Shown here: piece by piece, positions 33,270 through 40,791 of the stretch
Layout of the letters: each line of letters begins with the position of its first letter
Numbering within the stretch: the stretch's first letter is position 1
Assembly (NCBI GenBank): GCA_937864465.1
Contig: CALMJU010000064.1
Location: 1 to 45,717 of the forward strand
Direction of reading: 5' to 3'
Length of the DNA stretch: 45,717 nt
DNA from: an uncultured Acidobacteriota bacterium
GTDB taxonomy: Bacteria > Acidobacteriota > Polarisedimenticolia > Polarisedimenticolales > JAIQFR01
The notes under the pieces: model-generated
Databases searched by the model: none
Told to the model about the DNA's origin: nothing
Seen by the model: the letters and a program-made list of their open reading frames with translations, nothing else
Translations under genes and position numbers: made by a program

Positions 33270-34771
33270 CGTACCGGCCCCTGCGGCGGCCTCCCGCGGC
33301 CCCCCGCCCCCCGCAGCACGACGTCCCCCTCGGCCTCGATGCGAATCGAGGCGGCCCCGCCGCTGCCGAACCGCCCTCTCGCCTCGCGCCCGCCGTCCAC
33401 GAGGCCGAGCCCCGGGAGCGCCGACCGCACCTTCCCCGATCGCGATCTCGCCTCGATCGCGCAGCCGCCCGGCCCCGCGAGCCCGATCTCGACCGGGCCC
33501 GAGGCGTTGCGGACCGAGCTGTCCTCGACCTGCGGGACCGCGGCCCAGGCCACCTGGACGCGCGGACCGTCGGCGTCCACGTCCACGGGGCCCCGCAGGC
33601 CGCTGAGCCGGACGTCTCCCCCCCGCGCGCGAAGCCCGAGACGGTCCTGGGACGCGGAAACCGCGATGGCTCCCCCCTCGGCGTCGACGAACGAATTCCC
33701 CTCGAGCCCGTCCACCGAGATCGAGGAGTCGGCGAGCGTCGCCTCCACCCCGCCGCGGAGCTCGTGCAACATCGCCTTGAGTCCATGGCCGTCGAGGCGA
33801 ACCGGCCCCGCGACCGTCGTGACGGAGATCCGCGTGTCCCTCGCCCCGCGGATCTCGAGGGATCCCTCGTGCGCCGATGCGTGCACGAACCCGGCGGACG
33901 CGTCGATCCGCACCGCTCCCCCGGTCTCGCGCAGATCCAGGTTCGCGTCGGTGACGATGTCGATCTCCCCCTTCGACTTCACGAGCTTGAGAGGCGCCCC
34001 CTCCATCTCGATCGTCGCGGTCCCCTCGAGGCCCGTCACCTCCGCGGCGCCTCCCCTCGCCCGGAGCACGAGCGCCCCTCCGACTCCGGACGCCACGAGC
34101 GTCGAGCCGGTCAGCATCGCTTCGAGCCCTCCGCGCGTGTCCCGGCTCCGCAGGCCCCCCCCGTCGAGGCCGACGCGCACCGGCCCCTCGGCGGCGGCGA
34201 CGTCCACCGCGAGATCGGTCCCGTACACCTCGACGTCCCCCGCGACGTTCGAGAGCGAGGCCTTGCCCCCCCGCATCGTGACGGAGACCCCCTCGGTCAT
34301 CTCCCGCACGTCGACTTCGAGGGAGGCCCCGCGGATCGCCACGGGAGACCGGAGGCCCGAGGCGGAGAAGCGTCCCTCGTCGCTCTCGACGTCCACGGCC
34401 AGGCCGGGCGGCACCGCGACCTCCAGCCGGCAACCGGCCCGGACCTCCTCGCCCGCCGGACCGATCCGAAGCCCCGACGTCGAAGGCGCGGCCAGGATCT
34501 CCGGACCCGCCTGCGCTCCCTCGAGCGTCCTCGCGGCCCAGCGCAACTCCCCGGGCGGGCCGGGCCGGAGCTCGATCTCGCCCCGAACTCCCCGGATCTC
34601 GAGGCGCCCCACCCCCTCCACGCGCTCGATGCGAGCCTCGGGAGCGCCGGAAGAACCCTCGCTCCCCGCCTGCGACGGCTCCATCGCGGAGCCGGCCTGC
34701 GCCCGCGCCAGGCCTCCTGCCAGGGCGCAAAGCACGAGCGTCGTTCCGAGGCGTCCCGCGCGAAGGACCAT
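33266..34771 (-). CDS. DUF4097-type secreted beta-repeat protein, paralog 2
   Basis: 501-aa exported protein with signal peptide (cleavage likely after ARA near residue 24), a short Ser/Gly-rich linker (about residues 26-43) and then repeated short beta strands of DUF4097 type (RLEIRGVRGEIEL, ASLSNVAGDVEV, LRLSGLRGPVDVDADG-like units). The shared family blocks are RLEIRGVRGEI, DSSVRNASG (from residue 417) and IRIEAEGDVVLRG. ATG 34771 has a GGAGG site at the right spacing and a promoter-like element just upstream; an ATG at 34795 lies inside the -10 box and is rejected. It is first in the operon DUF4097(2)-lipoprotein-rnc-DUF4097(1)-amrS. Confidence 0.78.
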   Translation of the reverse strand: MVLRAGRLGTTLVLCALAGGLARAQAGSAMEPSQAGSEGSSGAPEARIERVEGVGRLEIRGVRGEIELRPGPPGELRWAARTLEGAQAGPEILAAPSTSGLRIGPAGEEVRAGCRLEVAVPPGLAVDVESDEGRFSASGLRSPVAIRGASLEVDVREMTEGVSVTMRGGKASLSNVAGDVEVYGTDLAVDVAAAEGPVRVGLDGGGLRSRDTRGGLEAMLTGSTLVASGVGGALVLRARGGAAEVTGLEGTATIEMEGAPLKLVKSKGEIDIVTDANLDLRETGGAVRIDASAGFVHASAHEGSLEIRGARDTRISVTTVAGPVRLDGHGLKAMLHELRGGVEATLADSSISVDGLEGNSFVDAEGGAIAVSASQDRLGLRARGGDVRLSGLRGPVDVDADGPRVQVAWAAVPQVEDSSVRNASGPVEIGLAGPGGCAIEARSRSGKVRSALPGLGLVDGGREARGRFGSGGAASIRIEAEGDVVLRGAGGRGRPPQGPVR

Positions 34772-34790
34772 GCGCACCTCCGGCCGGGGA

Positions 34791-34819
34791 ACCATACGTC
34801 GCCCGGAGCGCCGCCGCAA
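34791..34819 (-). promoter_or_regulatory. Likely promoter of the DUF4097(2)-lipoprotein-rnc operon
   Basis: Minus-strand TTGCGG (34819-34814), a 17-nt spacer and TATGGT (34796-34791). The expected start near 34784 gives a 13-nt leader that just holds the GGAGG ribosome site of the gene starting at 34771. Confidence 0.45.
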
Positions 34820-34833
34820 CCTGCGAGCGTTCC

Positions 34834-34842
34834 TGCTAGGAT
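34834..34842 (+). promoter_or_regulatory. Possible extended -10 promoter of the GT2 gene
   Basis: TGCTAGGAT (34834-34842) resembles the extended -10 boxes at rnj and trxA. It has no clear -35 box and lies about 25 nt before the ATG at 34868. Confidence 0.35.
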
Positions 34843-34867
34843 AGCCGCCCGGCCGCGGGGGGACGCC

Positions 34868-35641
34868 ATGTTCCAGGGGAAGAAGGTCGTCGTCGTCATG
34901 CCGGCGTACAACGCCGCGAAAACGCTCGTGCGCACCCACCACGACGTGATCGAGCAGGAGATCGTCGACCTGGTCCTCATCGTCGACGACGCGAGCCACG
35001 ACCGGACGGCCGAGATCGCCCGCACCCTGGATCGCGCGAGGGTCCACGTTCATGAGCGAAACCGGGGCTACGGCGCCAACCAGAGGACATGTTACCGGCT
35101 GGCTCTCGAGGCGGGCGCGGACATCGTGATCATGGTCCACCCCGACTACCAGTACACGCCGAGGCTGATCCCCGCGATGGCCGGCCTCGTCGCCACCGGG
35201 ATCTACCCGTGCGTCCTCGGCTCGCGCATCCTCGGGGGCGGCGCCAGGCGCGGCGGGATGCCGCTGTGGCGCTACGTCGCCAACCGCGTCCTGACGCTCT
35301 ACTCGAACCTGGCGTTCGGCGCGAAGCTCTCCGAGTACCACACCGGCTACCGGGCCTTCTCCCGCGCTCTTCTGGAGCGGCTCCCCCTCGAGGAGAACTC
35401 CGACGACTTCGTGTTCGACAACGAGATCCTCGCCGAGATCCTCTGGATGGGGGAGCGGATCGGCGAGGTCAGCTGCCCGACGAGCTATTTCGAGGAGGCG
35501 TCCTCGATCAACTTCGGACGGAGCGTCCGGTACGGCCTGGGGTGCCTCGCCACCGGAATCGCCTTCCGGCTCGCCCGGCTCGGGCTCCTCCGCTCCCGCC
35601 GTTTCGCTCGGAGCCCGCGCGGAGGGGCGGGGAACCCCTAG
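34868..35641 (+). CDS. Family 2 glycosyltransferase, polyprenyl-phosphate-sugar synthase-like
   Basis: 257-aa GT-A fold transferase. It has VVVVMPAYNAAKTL, the nucleotide-sugar acidic motif IVDDASHDRTAEIA (D40-D41), ERNRGYGANQRTCYRLAL, HPDYQYTP (91-98) in place of the usual DGD metal motif, and GYRAFSRALLERLP. The order and phrases resemble dolichyl/polyprenyl-phosphate mannose or glucose synthases, but it ends with only a short basic tail and no clear C-terminal spans. ATG 34868 has a GGGGGGA site. It stands alone on the plus strand between two DUF4097-type operons, and its stop overlaps the convergent gene by 4 nt. It could supply a lipid-linked sugar to the GT-C-like proteins encoded nearby; this is an inference from context. 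Confidence 0.85.
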   Translation: MFQGKKVVVVMPAYNAAKTLVRTHHDVIEQEIVDLVLIVDDASHDRTAEIARTLDRARVHVHERNRGYGANQRTCYRLALEAGADIVIMVHPDYQYTPRLIPAMAGLVATGIYPCVLGSRILGGGARRGGMPLWRYVANRVLTLYSNLAFGAKLSEYHTGYRAFSRALLERLPLEENSDDFVFDNEILAEILWMGERIGEVSCPTSYFEEASSINFGRSVRYGLGCLATGIAFRLARLGLLRSRRFARSPRGGAGNP

Positions 35642-37107
35642 CGGTCCCCGGCGTCCCCGGCGTCGCCGCCCTCTCCGAGCAAGCGCACGTCCCCTTCGGC
35701 TTCGATCCGGACCGTCGCCTTGCCGCCCTCCCCGATGGTCCCCCGGGCGCTCGCGCCGTCCGGGGACGCGAGGATCGACGCCCACTCCGACTCGACCCGC
35801 CCCATCCGCGCGACCGCCTCCACGGCTGCGCCCCCCGTCGCGCCGAAGGTCACCGTCGCCCCGCCTCCCGCGTTCCGGATCGAGCTGTCCTTGTCCGGCG
35901 GGAGGCCGGCCCAGCCGACCTCGAGAACGGGGCCGTTCGCCTCCACGCGGACCGCACCTGAGATCTCGCGCAGGCGGACCTCGTCCCCGCGGCTCGTCAC
36001 GTCGAGATCCCCCTGCGCCTTCGAGATGTCGATCGTCCCTCTCTCGCTCTCCAGGACGACGGGGCCGCGCGTGCCCGCGATCGAGAGGTCCGCGCCCGTC
36101 GCGAGCACGCTCAGCGCGGTGGCGATGTCCTTGAGCCGAACGGTTCCCCCGTCCGTCTCGATCCCGACGGGCCCCGTGACGTCGGAGATCTCGATCGCCC
36201 CTCCCCCGGTGCTCCGGATCTCCAGGAGCCCCTCGTTCCGCGCGCCGCGCACCGGCCCGCCGAGCGCGCCGAAGTGCAGGCTCGCCGAGCACTCGCGGAA
36301 CTCGATCGCGGCGTCGGAGTGAACCTCGATGTCCCCCCGGTCATTGGTCAGCAGGAGTGGAGTCCCCTCCAGCTGGGCGGTCGCCCCCTCGGCGAGCCCT
36401 GCGAGCACGGCCCGCCCCCCGCGGGCGCGAAGCGTGACGGCGCCGTGAGCGCCGTCCACCGACAGCTCCGCCCCGAACGCCGCCGCGTCGAGATCGCCCC
36501 GGATCTCCCGGATCGAGACCGTGCCGCCCGTCGCGTTCACCAGGACCTTCCCCTCGATCGCCGCCAGCTCCGCCCTCGCCTCCTTCGCCTCGACCAGGAC
36601 GTCGCCCGAGACGTTGAGCAGCGAGAGGCTCCCCCCCTCGACCGATACCGACGCGCCCCCTTGAAGTCCTCGCCCGTCGAACGCGATCCGCTCTCCCTCG
36701 ACCTCGAGCCCTCCGCGAAGCCCCGAGGCCCACACCTTCCCGTCCGACGTCGCGACGACGACGAGGATCCCCGGAGGAACGGCGACCTCGAGCCGCCCCT
36801 CGGCCGGAGCGCCCTCCCCGGCAGGACCGAGAAGGATCCTCCCCTCCTTCCGGACGAGGCCGACCCGTGGAGCCTCGGCCCCCGGAGCGCCCGGCGACGC
36901 GAGGTACCGGATCTCCCCGGGCTTGCCCAGTCGAACGTCGATCTCTCCCCGGAGGCCGCGGACCTCGAGGCGCGTCTCCGCGCCTGCGGCCGCGACGACG
37001 GTCTCGGGCACCCGGCCGCTTGCCCCCGCCGCAAGGCCCCGTGCGCCTGCGCCCCACGAGACCGCGAGCGCGAGGCCCGTCACGCCGATCCATCGGGCGC
37101 CCCTCAT
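35638..37107 (-). CDS. DUF4097-type secreted beta-repeat protein, paralog 3
   Basis: 489-aa exported protein of the same family: signal peptide (about residues 1-27), N-terminal RLEVRGLRGEIDVRLGKPGE, many short beta repeats (LSLLNVSGDVLVEAKEA, VSIREIRGDLD, VRLREISGAVRVEANGP), then DSSIRNAGGG (from residue 407) and the terminal VRIEAEGDVRLLGEGG. ATG 37107 overlaps the stop of the PMT-like gene upstream (ATGA), so the two are translationally coupled. The C-terminus is acidic and glycine-rich (GDAGDAGDR). No enzymatic motif is seen. Confidence 0.76.
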   Translation of the reverse strand: MRGARWIGVTGLALAVSWGAGARGLAAGASGRVPETVVAAAGAETRLEVRGLRGEIDVRLGKPGEIRYLASPGAPGAEAPRVGLVRKEGRILLGPAGEGAPAEGRLEVAVPPGILVVVATSDGKVWASGLRGGLEVEGERIAFDGRGLQGGASVSVEGGSLSLLNVSGDVLVEAKEARAELAAIEGKVLVNATGGTVSIREIRGDLDAAAFGAELSVDGAHGAVTLRARGGRAVLAGLAEGATAQLEGTPLLLTNDRGDIEVHSDAAIEFRECSASLHFGALGGPVRGARNEGLLEIRSTGGGAIEISDVTGPVGIETDGGTVRLKDIATALSVLATGADLSIAGTRGPVVLESERGTIDISKAQGDLDVTSRGDEVRLREISGAVRVEANGPVLEVGWAGLPPDKDSSIRNAGGGATVTFGATGGAAVEAVARMGRVESEWASILASPDGASARGTIGEGGKATVRIEAEGDVRLLGEGGDAGDAGDR

Positions 37108-39035
37108 CGATCCCTCTCTTCCGGGGGCGGAAGATACGGCGTCCCGCCGGGGGCCGCCACGCCTCCGGCGCCGGCGAGCTCGGCGCAGATGCCGCCGGGG
37201 GCCGCGGCCTCCGGCGAGATCCCGGCCGCCGTCTCGCACTCCGCCGCCGCCTCGGCGACGCGACCCTGCCCCGCCAGCGCGATCGCGAGCGCCACCCTCC
37301 CTGCGGCGCTTCCGCGATCGATCTCGACCGCACGCCGCAGCGGCGCCTCCGCGGCTCCGTACTCGCGGAACCTCAGTGCCGTCTCGCCCAGCGCGAGGTG
37401 CGCCCCCGCGTCTCCGGTGATGTCGAACAGGGCGATGCTCCCTCCTGCCAGCACGGCCATCTGCCGGTCGCGCAGCCATCGGTGGGCGTCGTGGTTGACG
37501 GAGTAGACGTCCATCAGGTTCGTGACGCTGATCGCGATCCACTCGCGCCCCGACGGGTCGGGGCCGTCGTCCTCGCGAAGCTCCGCCATTCCGAACGACG
37601 GGATCCAGCGATAGCGGAGGCCGTACGCCGAAGGGTCCGCCGTCCCGAAGTAGCCGAGGTAGAGCGTGCGCAGCGGGAACCGCGAGACCTCGCGGGCGAG
37701 CGCGGGGAGATCCTGCCCCCAGTCCACGTTCGAGTCGGAGAGGATCCGCCACAGGCGCGACGGCCCTCCCGCCGCCTCGTTCGCGTACGCCATCTCGTCG
37801 GGATGGACCCGGATCGTCCCCGCCGCGAGCCACGCGAGCAGCAGCCCCGCCGCCGCCCTTCCGGCCCATCCGCGACGCCACACCCGCGCGGCCGCGATCC
37901 CCCCGCCGACGGCGAGGAACGGGACCACCGGCAGGAGGTGGCGGACGCCGAGGTTGAGCGACGAGACGACCGCGGGCCCGGCGACGAGCGCGGGGGCGAT
38001 GAGGAGGAGCGCCGCGAGCGTGCGCTCCCTCCGGAGCGCGGCGACGAGCGCGGCGAGCCCGGTCGCTCCGGCGACCAGGAGCGGGATCGGCGTCTTGACC
38101 GCCCAGGCGGCCGGGAAGAACCACCACCGGCCCTGCGACGCGTACAGGCCGAACGCGTAGGCCGGATGCCCGACCTCCGCGTGGTGCCGCAACCGGGCGA
38201 GCCCCTCGAGGTAGAGGCCGGGGCCCGCCGAGCCGTACGTCGCGACGACGACGGCGAGCGCGACGACCGCGGCCCCCCCCGCTCGGAGCCGGAGCGCCGC
38301 GGCGTCCGCCGCCGGAGCGGACGCTCCCGCCGCCGCGCCACCGCGCCGGAGGAGCAGCAGCGGCGTCGCGGCCAGCAGAGCGAGGAGCGGCAGCGTCGAG
38401 AACTTCGAGGCCAGCGCCAGCCCGAGGAGCGCGCCCGACGCCCCGACGGCCCATCCCCCGCGCCGGAGGGCCCACGGAAACGAGACGGCGGCCCCGAAGT
38501 ACAGGGCCGCCGCCCCCAGGTCGGTCGTCGCGAGGCCGGCGTGCGCGATCGCGAGCGGGTCGAAGGCGTACAGCGCGAGCGCGAAGAGTCCCGCAAGGGG
38601 GCCTCCGAGGCGCCTCGCCACGACGAAGATCGCCGCCCCGAGCAGGACCGAGAGCGCGGCGACGGCGGCCCGTGCGCGCAGCAGCAGCGCGGCGTGGGGC
38701 CGCCCCTCCCCGTAGATCATCGCGATCCCGAAACGCCACTGGTCCCCCTCGGCCCACCCCGGCGTCTCCCGGACCGAGAGCCCCGACCCGAGCCAGGTCG
38801 CTCCGGTCAAAAGCCTCAGGAACGGCGGGTGTTCCGCGTTCATCCGGTAGTCTCCCGCGGTCAGGTGGGCGTACCCGACCGACGGGTAGACGACCTCGTC
38901 GTGCACCGCGCTGTGTCGCGACGCTCCGTGGAGGACGAGCGCGAGGTGGACGAGGAGCAGGACCGCCAAAACGGCCCGGACCGCGGACTCGGAGATCTCC
39001 GGGCCGTCCGGCTTCGCTGGCATGATGCGGGCCAT
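37104..39035 (-). CDS. PMT-like GT-C membrane glycosyltransferase with short TPR tail
   Basis: 643-aa polytopic protein of the PMT/ArnT (GT39/GT83) type. The first extracytoplasmic loop has the acidic pair VHDEVVYPSVG (D46-E47) and AEHPPFLRLLTG (EHPP at 68-71), the expected catalytic/lipid-donor site. About ten membrane spans follow, with ASKFSTLPLLALLA and LNLGVRHLLPVVPFLAVGGG typical of the family. A soluble C-terminal region includes SDSNVDWGQDLPAL and YLGYFGTADPSAYG and ends in about two TPR-like units. ATG 39035 was chosen for its GGGAG site; ATG 39023 is internal and lacks one. It is the first gene of an operon with DUF4097-type paralog 3. Donor and acceptor are unknown. Confidence 0.83.
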   Translation of the reverse strand: MARIMPAKPDGPEISESAVRAVLAVLLLVHLALVLHGASRHSAVHDEVVYPSVGYAHLTAGDYRMNAEHPPFLRLLTGATWLGSGLSVRETPGWAEGDQWRFGIAMIYGEGRPHAALLLRARAAVAALSVLLGAAIFVVARRLGGPLAGLFALALYAFDPLAIAHAGLATTDLGAAALYFGAAVSFPWALRRGGWAVGASGALLGLALASKFSTLPLLALLAATPLLLLRRGGAAAGASAPAADAAALRLRAGGAAVVALAVVVATYGSAGPGLYLEGLARLRHHAEVGHPAYAFGLYASQGRWWFFPAAWAVKTPIPLLVAGATGLAALVAALRRERTLAALLLIAPALVAGPAVVSSLNLGVRHLLPVVPFLAVGGGIAAARVWRRGWAGRAAAGLLLAWLAAGTIRVHPDEMAYANEAAGGPSRLWRILSDSNVDWGQDLPALAREVSRFPLRTLYLGYFGTADPSAYGLRYRWIPSFGMAELREDDGPDPSGREWIAISVTNLMDVYSVNHDAHRWLRDRQMAVLAGGSIALFDITGDAGAHLALGETALRFREYGAAEAPLRRAVEIDRGSAAGRVALAIALAGQGRVAEAAAECETAAGISPEAAAPGGICAELAGAGGVAAPGGTPYLPPPEERDR

Positions 39036-39054
39036 TGTAGCCGCTCCCGGCGCG

Positions 39055-39060
39055 ATTAGA
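39055..39060 (-). promoter_or_regulatory. Possible -10 box for the PMT-like gene
   Basis: Minus-strand TCTAAT (39060-39055), 5 of 6 consensus bases, with only a weak -35 match (GAGACT, 18-nt spacer). It overlaps the plus-strand box TAGAAT at 39057-39062. Confidence 0.3.
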
Positions 39061-39062
39061 AT
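39057..39062 (+). promoter_or_regulatory. Possible -10 box giving a leaderless TMTC transcript
   Basis: Plus-strand TAGAAT (39057-39062), identical to the moxR -10 box, with TTGTAG 16 nt upstream (39035-39040). The expected start falls at or next to the ATG at 39069, which has no ribosome site, so the mRNA may be leaderless. Confidence 0.35.
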
Positions 39063-39068
39063 GGCGCC

Positions 39069-40784
39069 ATGCGAATCGAGTCTCCCGACACGTGGGCGCC
39101 GGCGCAGGCGCGATGGCTCGCGGCTTCCGTCGCGGTCGTCCTCTACCTCGCCAGCATCGGCTTCGGCTTCACGCTCGACGACCCCGCGGTCGCCCTCGAG
39201 AACCCGGCGGTGCGGTGCGGCGAGGTCGGGCGACTCTTCTCGACCCCCTACCATTACGGCCCGCGCCAGCGGGTCGAGACCGGGCTGTACCGCCCGCTGA
39301 CCACGGCGAGCTTCGCCGCGAACCACGCGCTGCACGGCGCCAGCCCCTGGGGCTTCCACGCGGGAAACGTCCTCCTCCACGGCTGCGCCTCGGTCCTCGT
39401 CCTGGAGGTCGCCCTGGCGGCCGGTCTCGCGGTGCCGGGAGCGCTCCTCGCCGCCCTCCTGTTCGCCGCGCATCCGGTCCACGCCGAGGCGGTCGCCAGC
39501 ATCTCTGGCCGGGCCGACCTCCTGGCGACGACGTTTTTCCTGCTCGCGCTCCTCGCCTGGATCCGCCTGCGCCGTCCGAGCGGAGAGCCCTCGGCCGCGG
39601 GCGCTCTCCTGGCGGCCGCGCTGTCGCTCCTCGCCATGCTCTCGAAGGAGCACGCGGTCGTCTTCCCCGCGGTCGCGGCGGCCTGGGAAGTCCTGCGCCC
39701 GAGGGGCGCGACACCGGCGGGGACGGGCCGCCGGGCCGCCCGTCGCACGCTCCTCTCGATCGCGCCCCTCCTCCTCCCGCTGGCGGCGTACGTCGGCCTC
39801 CGGCTCGCGGCGCTCGGAAGGCTCCTTCCGGGTCCGGGCGCCGTGACGCCGATCGAGAACCCGCTCTCGGCCCTCGGCTTCCTCGATAGGCTCCCCTCGG
39901 CAGTCGCGGTCGCCGGCCGCTACGCCGTCCTGCTCGTCTTCCCGCGGACCCTCTCCCCCGACTACTCCTTCGCCGAGATCGAGCCGGTCGCCTCGGCCCT
40001 CGACCCGCATCTCCTCGCCGGGATCGCCGCCCTCGGCCTCGCCGCGGCTGCGATCCTCCTCGCGAGGCGCCGGGCGCCCCTTCTCGCCTTCGCGGCGGTC
40101 TTCGCGCTCGCGGTCTTCTTCCCCGTCTCGAACCTCGCGGTGCCGATCGGCACCGTCATGGCGGAGCGGCTCCTCTACCTGCCGAGCGCGGGCCTCTGTC
40201 TCGCCGCCGGCATGCTGTGGGGTCCGATCGCGCGCCGCCTCGGCCCGCGGGGCGCCGTCGCGGCCCTCGGGGCCGTCCTCCTCGTCGCCTCCGTCCGAAC
40301 GGTCGCGGCGAGCGCCGTCTGGAGGGACGATTTCGCCCTCGCCTCCCACGCGGCCCAGGCTTCGCCGCGAAGCGTCAAGTCGCTCGGCAACCTCGCGGTC
40401 GAGCTGGCGGTCCGCGGAAGGAGCCAGGAGGCCCTCGGGCTCCTCGGCCGCGCGCTCGCCCTCGCTCCCGACTTCTGGCCGAACCGGATCAACCTGTCGG
40501 GGGTCCTCCTCTCGACCGGGGACCTCGAAGGTGCCGAGGCGCAGGTCGCCCGCGTCCTCGAAGCCGATCCCGCGAACCCCTCCGCCCTGCTCCAGAGGAG
40601 CGTCGTCCTCGAGAAGCGGGGAAACCTCGAGGGAGCCGAGGCCTCGGCCCGCGCGGCGCTCGCGGCGGCGCCGTGGCTCGGCGAGGCGCACCTCCGTCTC
40701 GCGGCGCTACTTTCCTCGAGCGGCAAGAGCGAGGAGGCGGAAGCGGAGCGCCTGGCCGCCGAGGTGCCCGCCTGCGAAGAGTGA
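39069..40784 (+). CDS. TMTC-like membrane protein (DUF1736) with C-terminal TPRs
   Basis: 571-aa polytopic protein, the clearest TMTC-like member here. It has the loop FTLDDPAVALENPAV (D37-D38), GLYRPLTTASFAANHALHG, HPVHAEAVASISGRADLL, LSKEHAVVFPA, the DUF1736 segment FPRTLSPDYSFAEIEPV and MAERLLYLPSAGLCL. About ten membrane spans reach residue 425, then about four TPRs follow (NLAVELAVRGRSQEALGLLG; LSGVLLSTGDLEGAEAQVAR). It ends in GKSEEAEAERLAAEVPACEE. There is no ribosome site in front of the ATG; a leaderless message is likely. It converges on another TMTC-like gene with a 7-nt gap. A sugar-transferase function is inferred from family resemblance. Confidence 0.85.
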   Translation: MRIESPDTWAPAQARWLAASVAVVLYLASIGFGFTLDDPAVALENPAVRCGEVGRLFSTPYHYGPRQRVETGLYRPLTTASFAANHALHGASPWGFHAGNVLLHGCASVLVLEVALAAGLAVPGALLAALLFAAHPVHAEAVASISGRADLLATTFFLLALLAWIRLRRPSGEPSAAGALLAAALSLLAMLSKEHAVVFPAVAAAWEVLRPRGATPAGTGRRAARRTLLSIAPLLLPLAAYVGLRLAALGRLLPGPGAVTPIENPLSALGFLDRLPSAVAVAGRYAVLLVFPRTLSPDYSFAEIEPVASALDPHLLAGIAALGLAAAAILLARRRAPLLAFAAVFALAVFFPVSNLAVPIGTVMAERLLYLPSAGLCLAAGMLWGPIARRLGPRGAVAALGAVLLVASVRTVAASAVWRDDFALASHAAQASPRSVKSLGNLAVELAVRGRSQEALGLLGRALALAPDFWPNRINLSGVLLSTGDLEGAEAQVARVLEADPANPSALLQRSVVLEKRGNLEGAEASARAALAAAPWLGEAHLRLAALLSSSGKSEEAEAERLAAEVPACEE

Positions 40785-40791
40785 GCGTCTC

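Noticed and set aside
34796-36292. Upstream extension of DUF4097-type paralog 2 into the GT2 gene
   Set aside because: The extension is antisense to the GT2 coding region and a promoter with ribosome site supports ATG 34771.
36537-37034. Ser/Arg-rich open frames inside the DUF4097-type and TMTC-like genes
   Set aside because: They are out-of-frame shadows with atypical composition and no ribosome sites.
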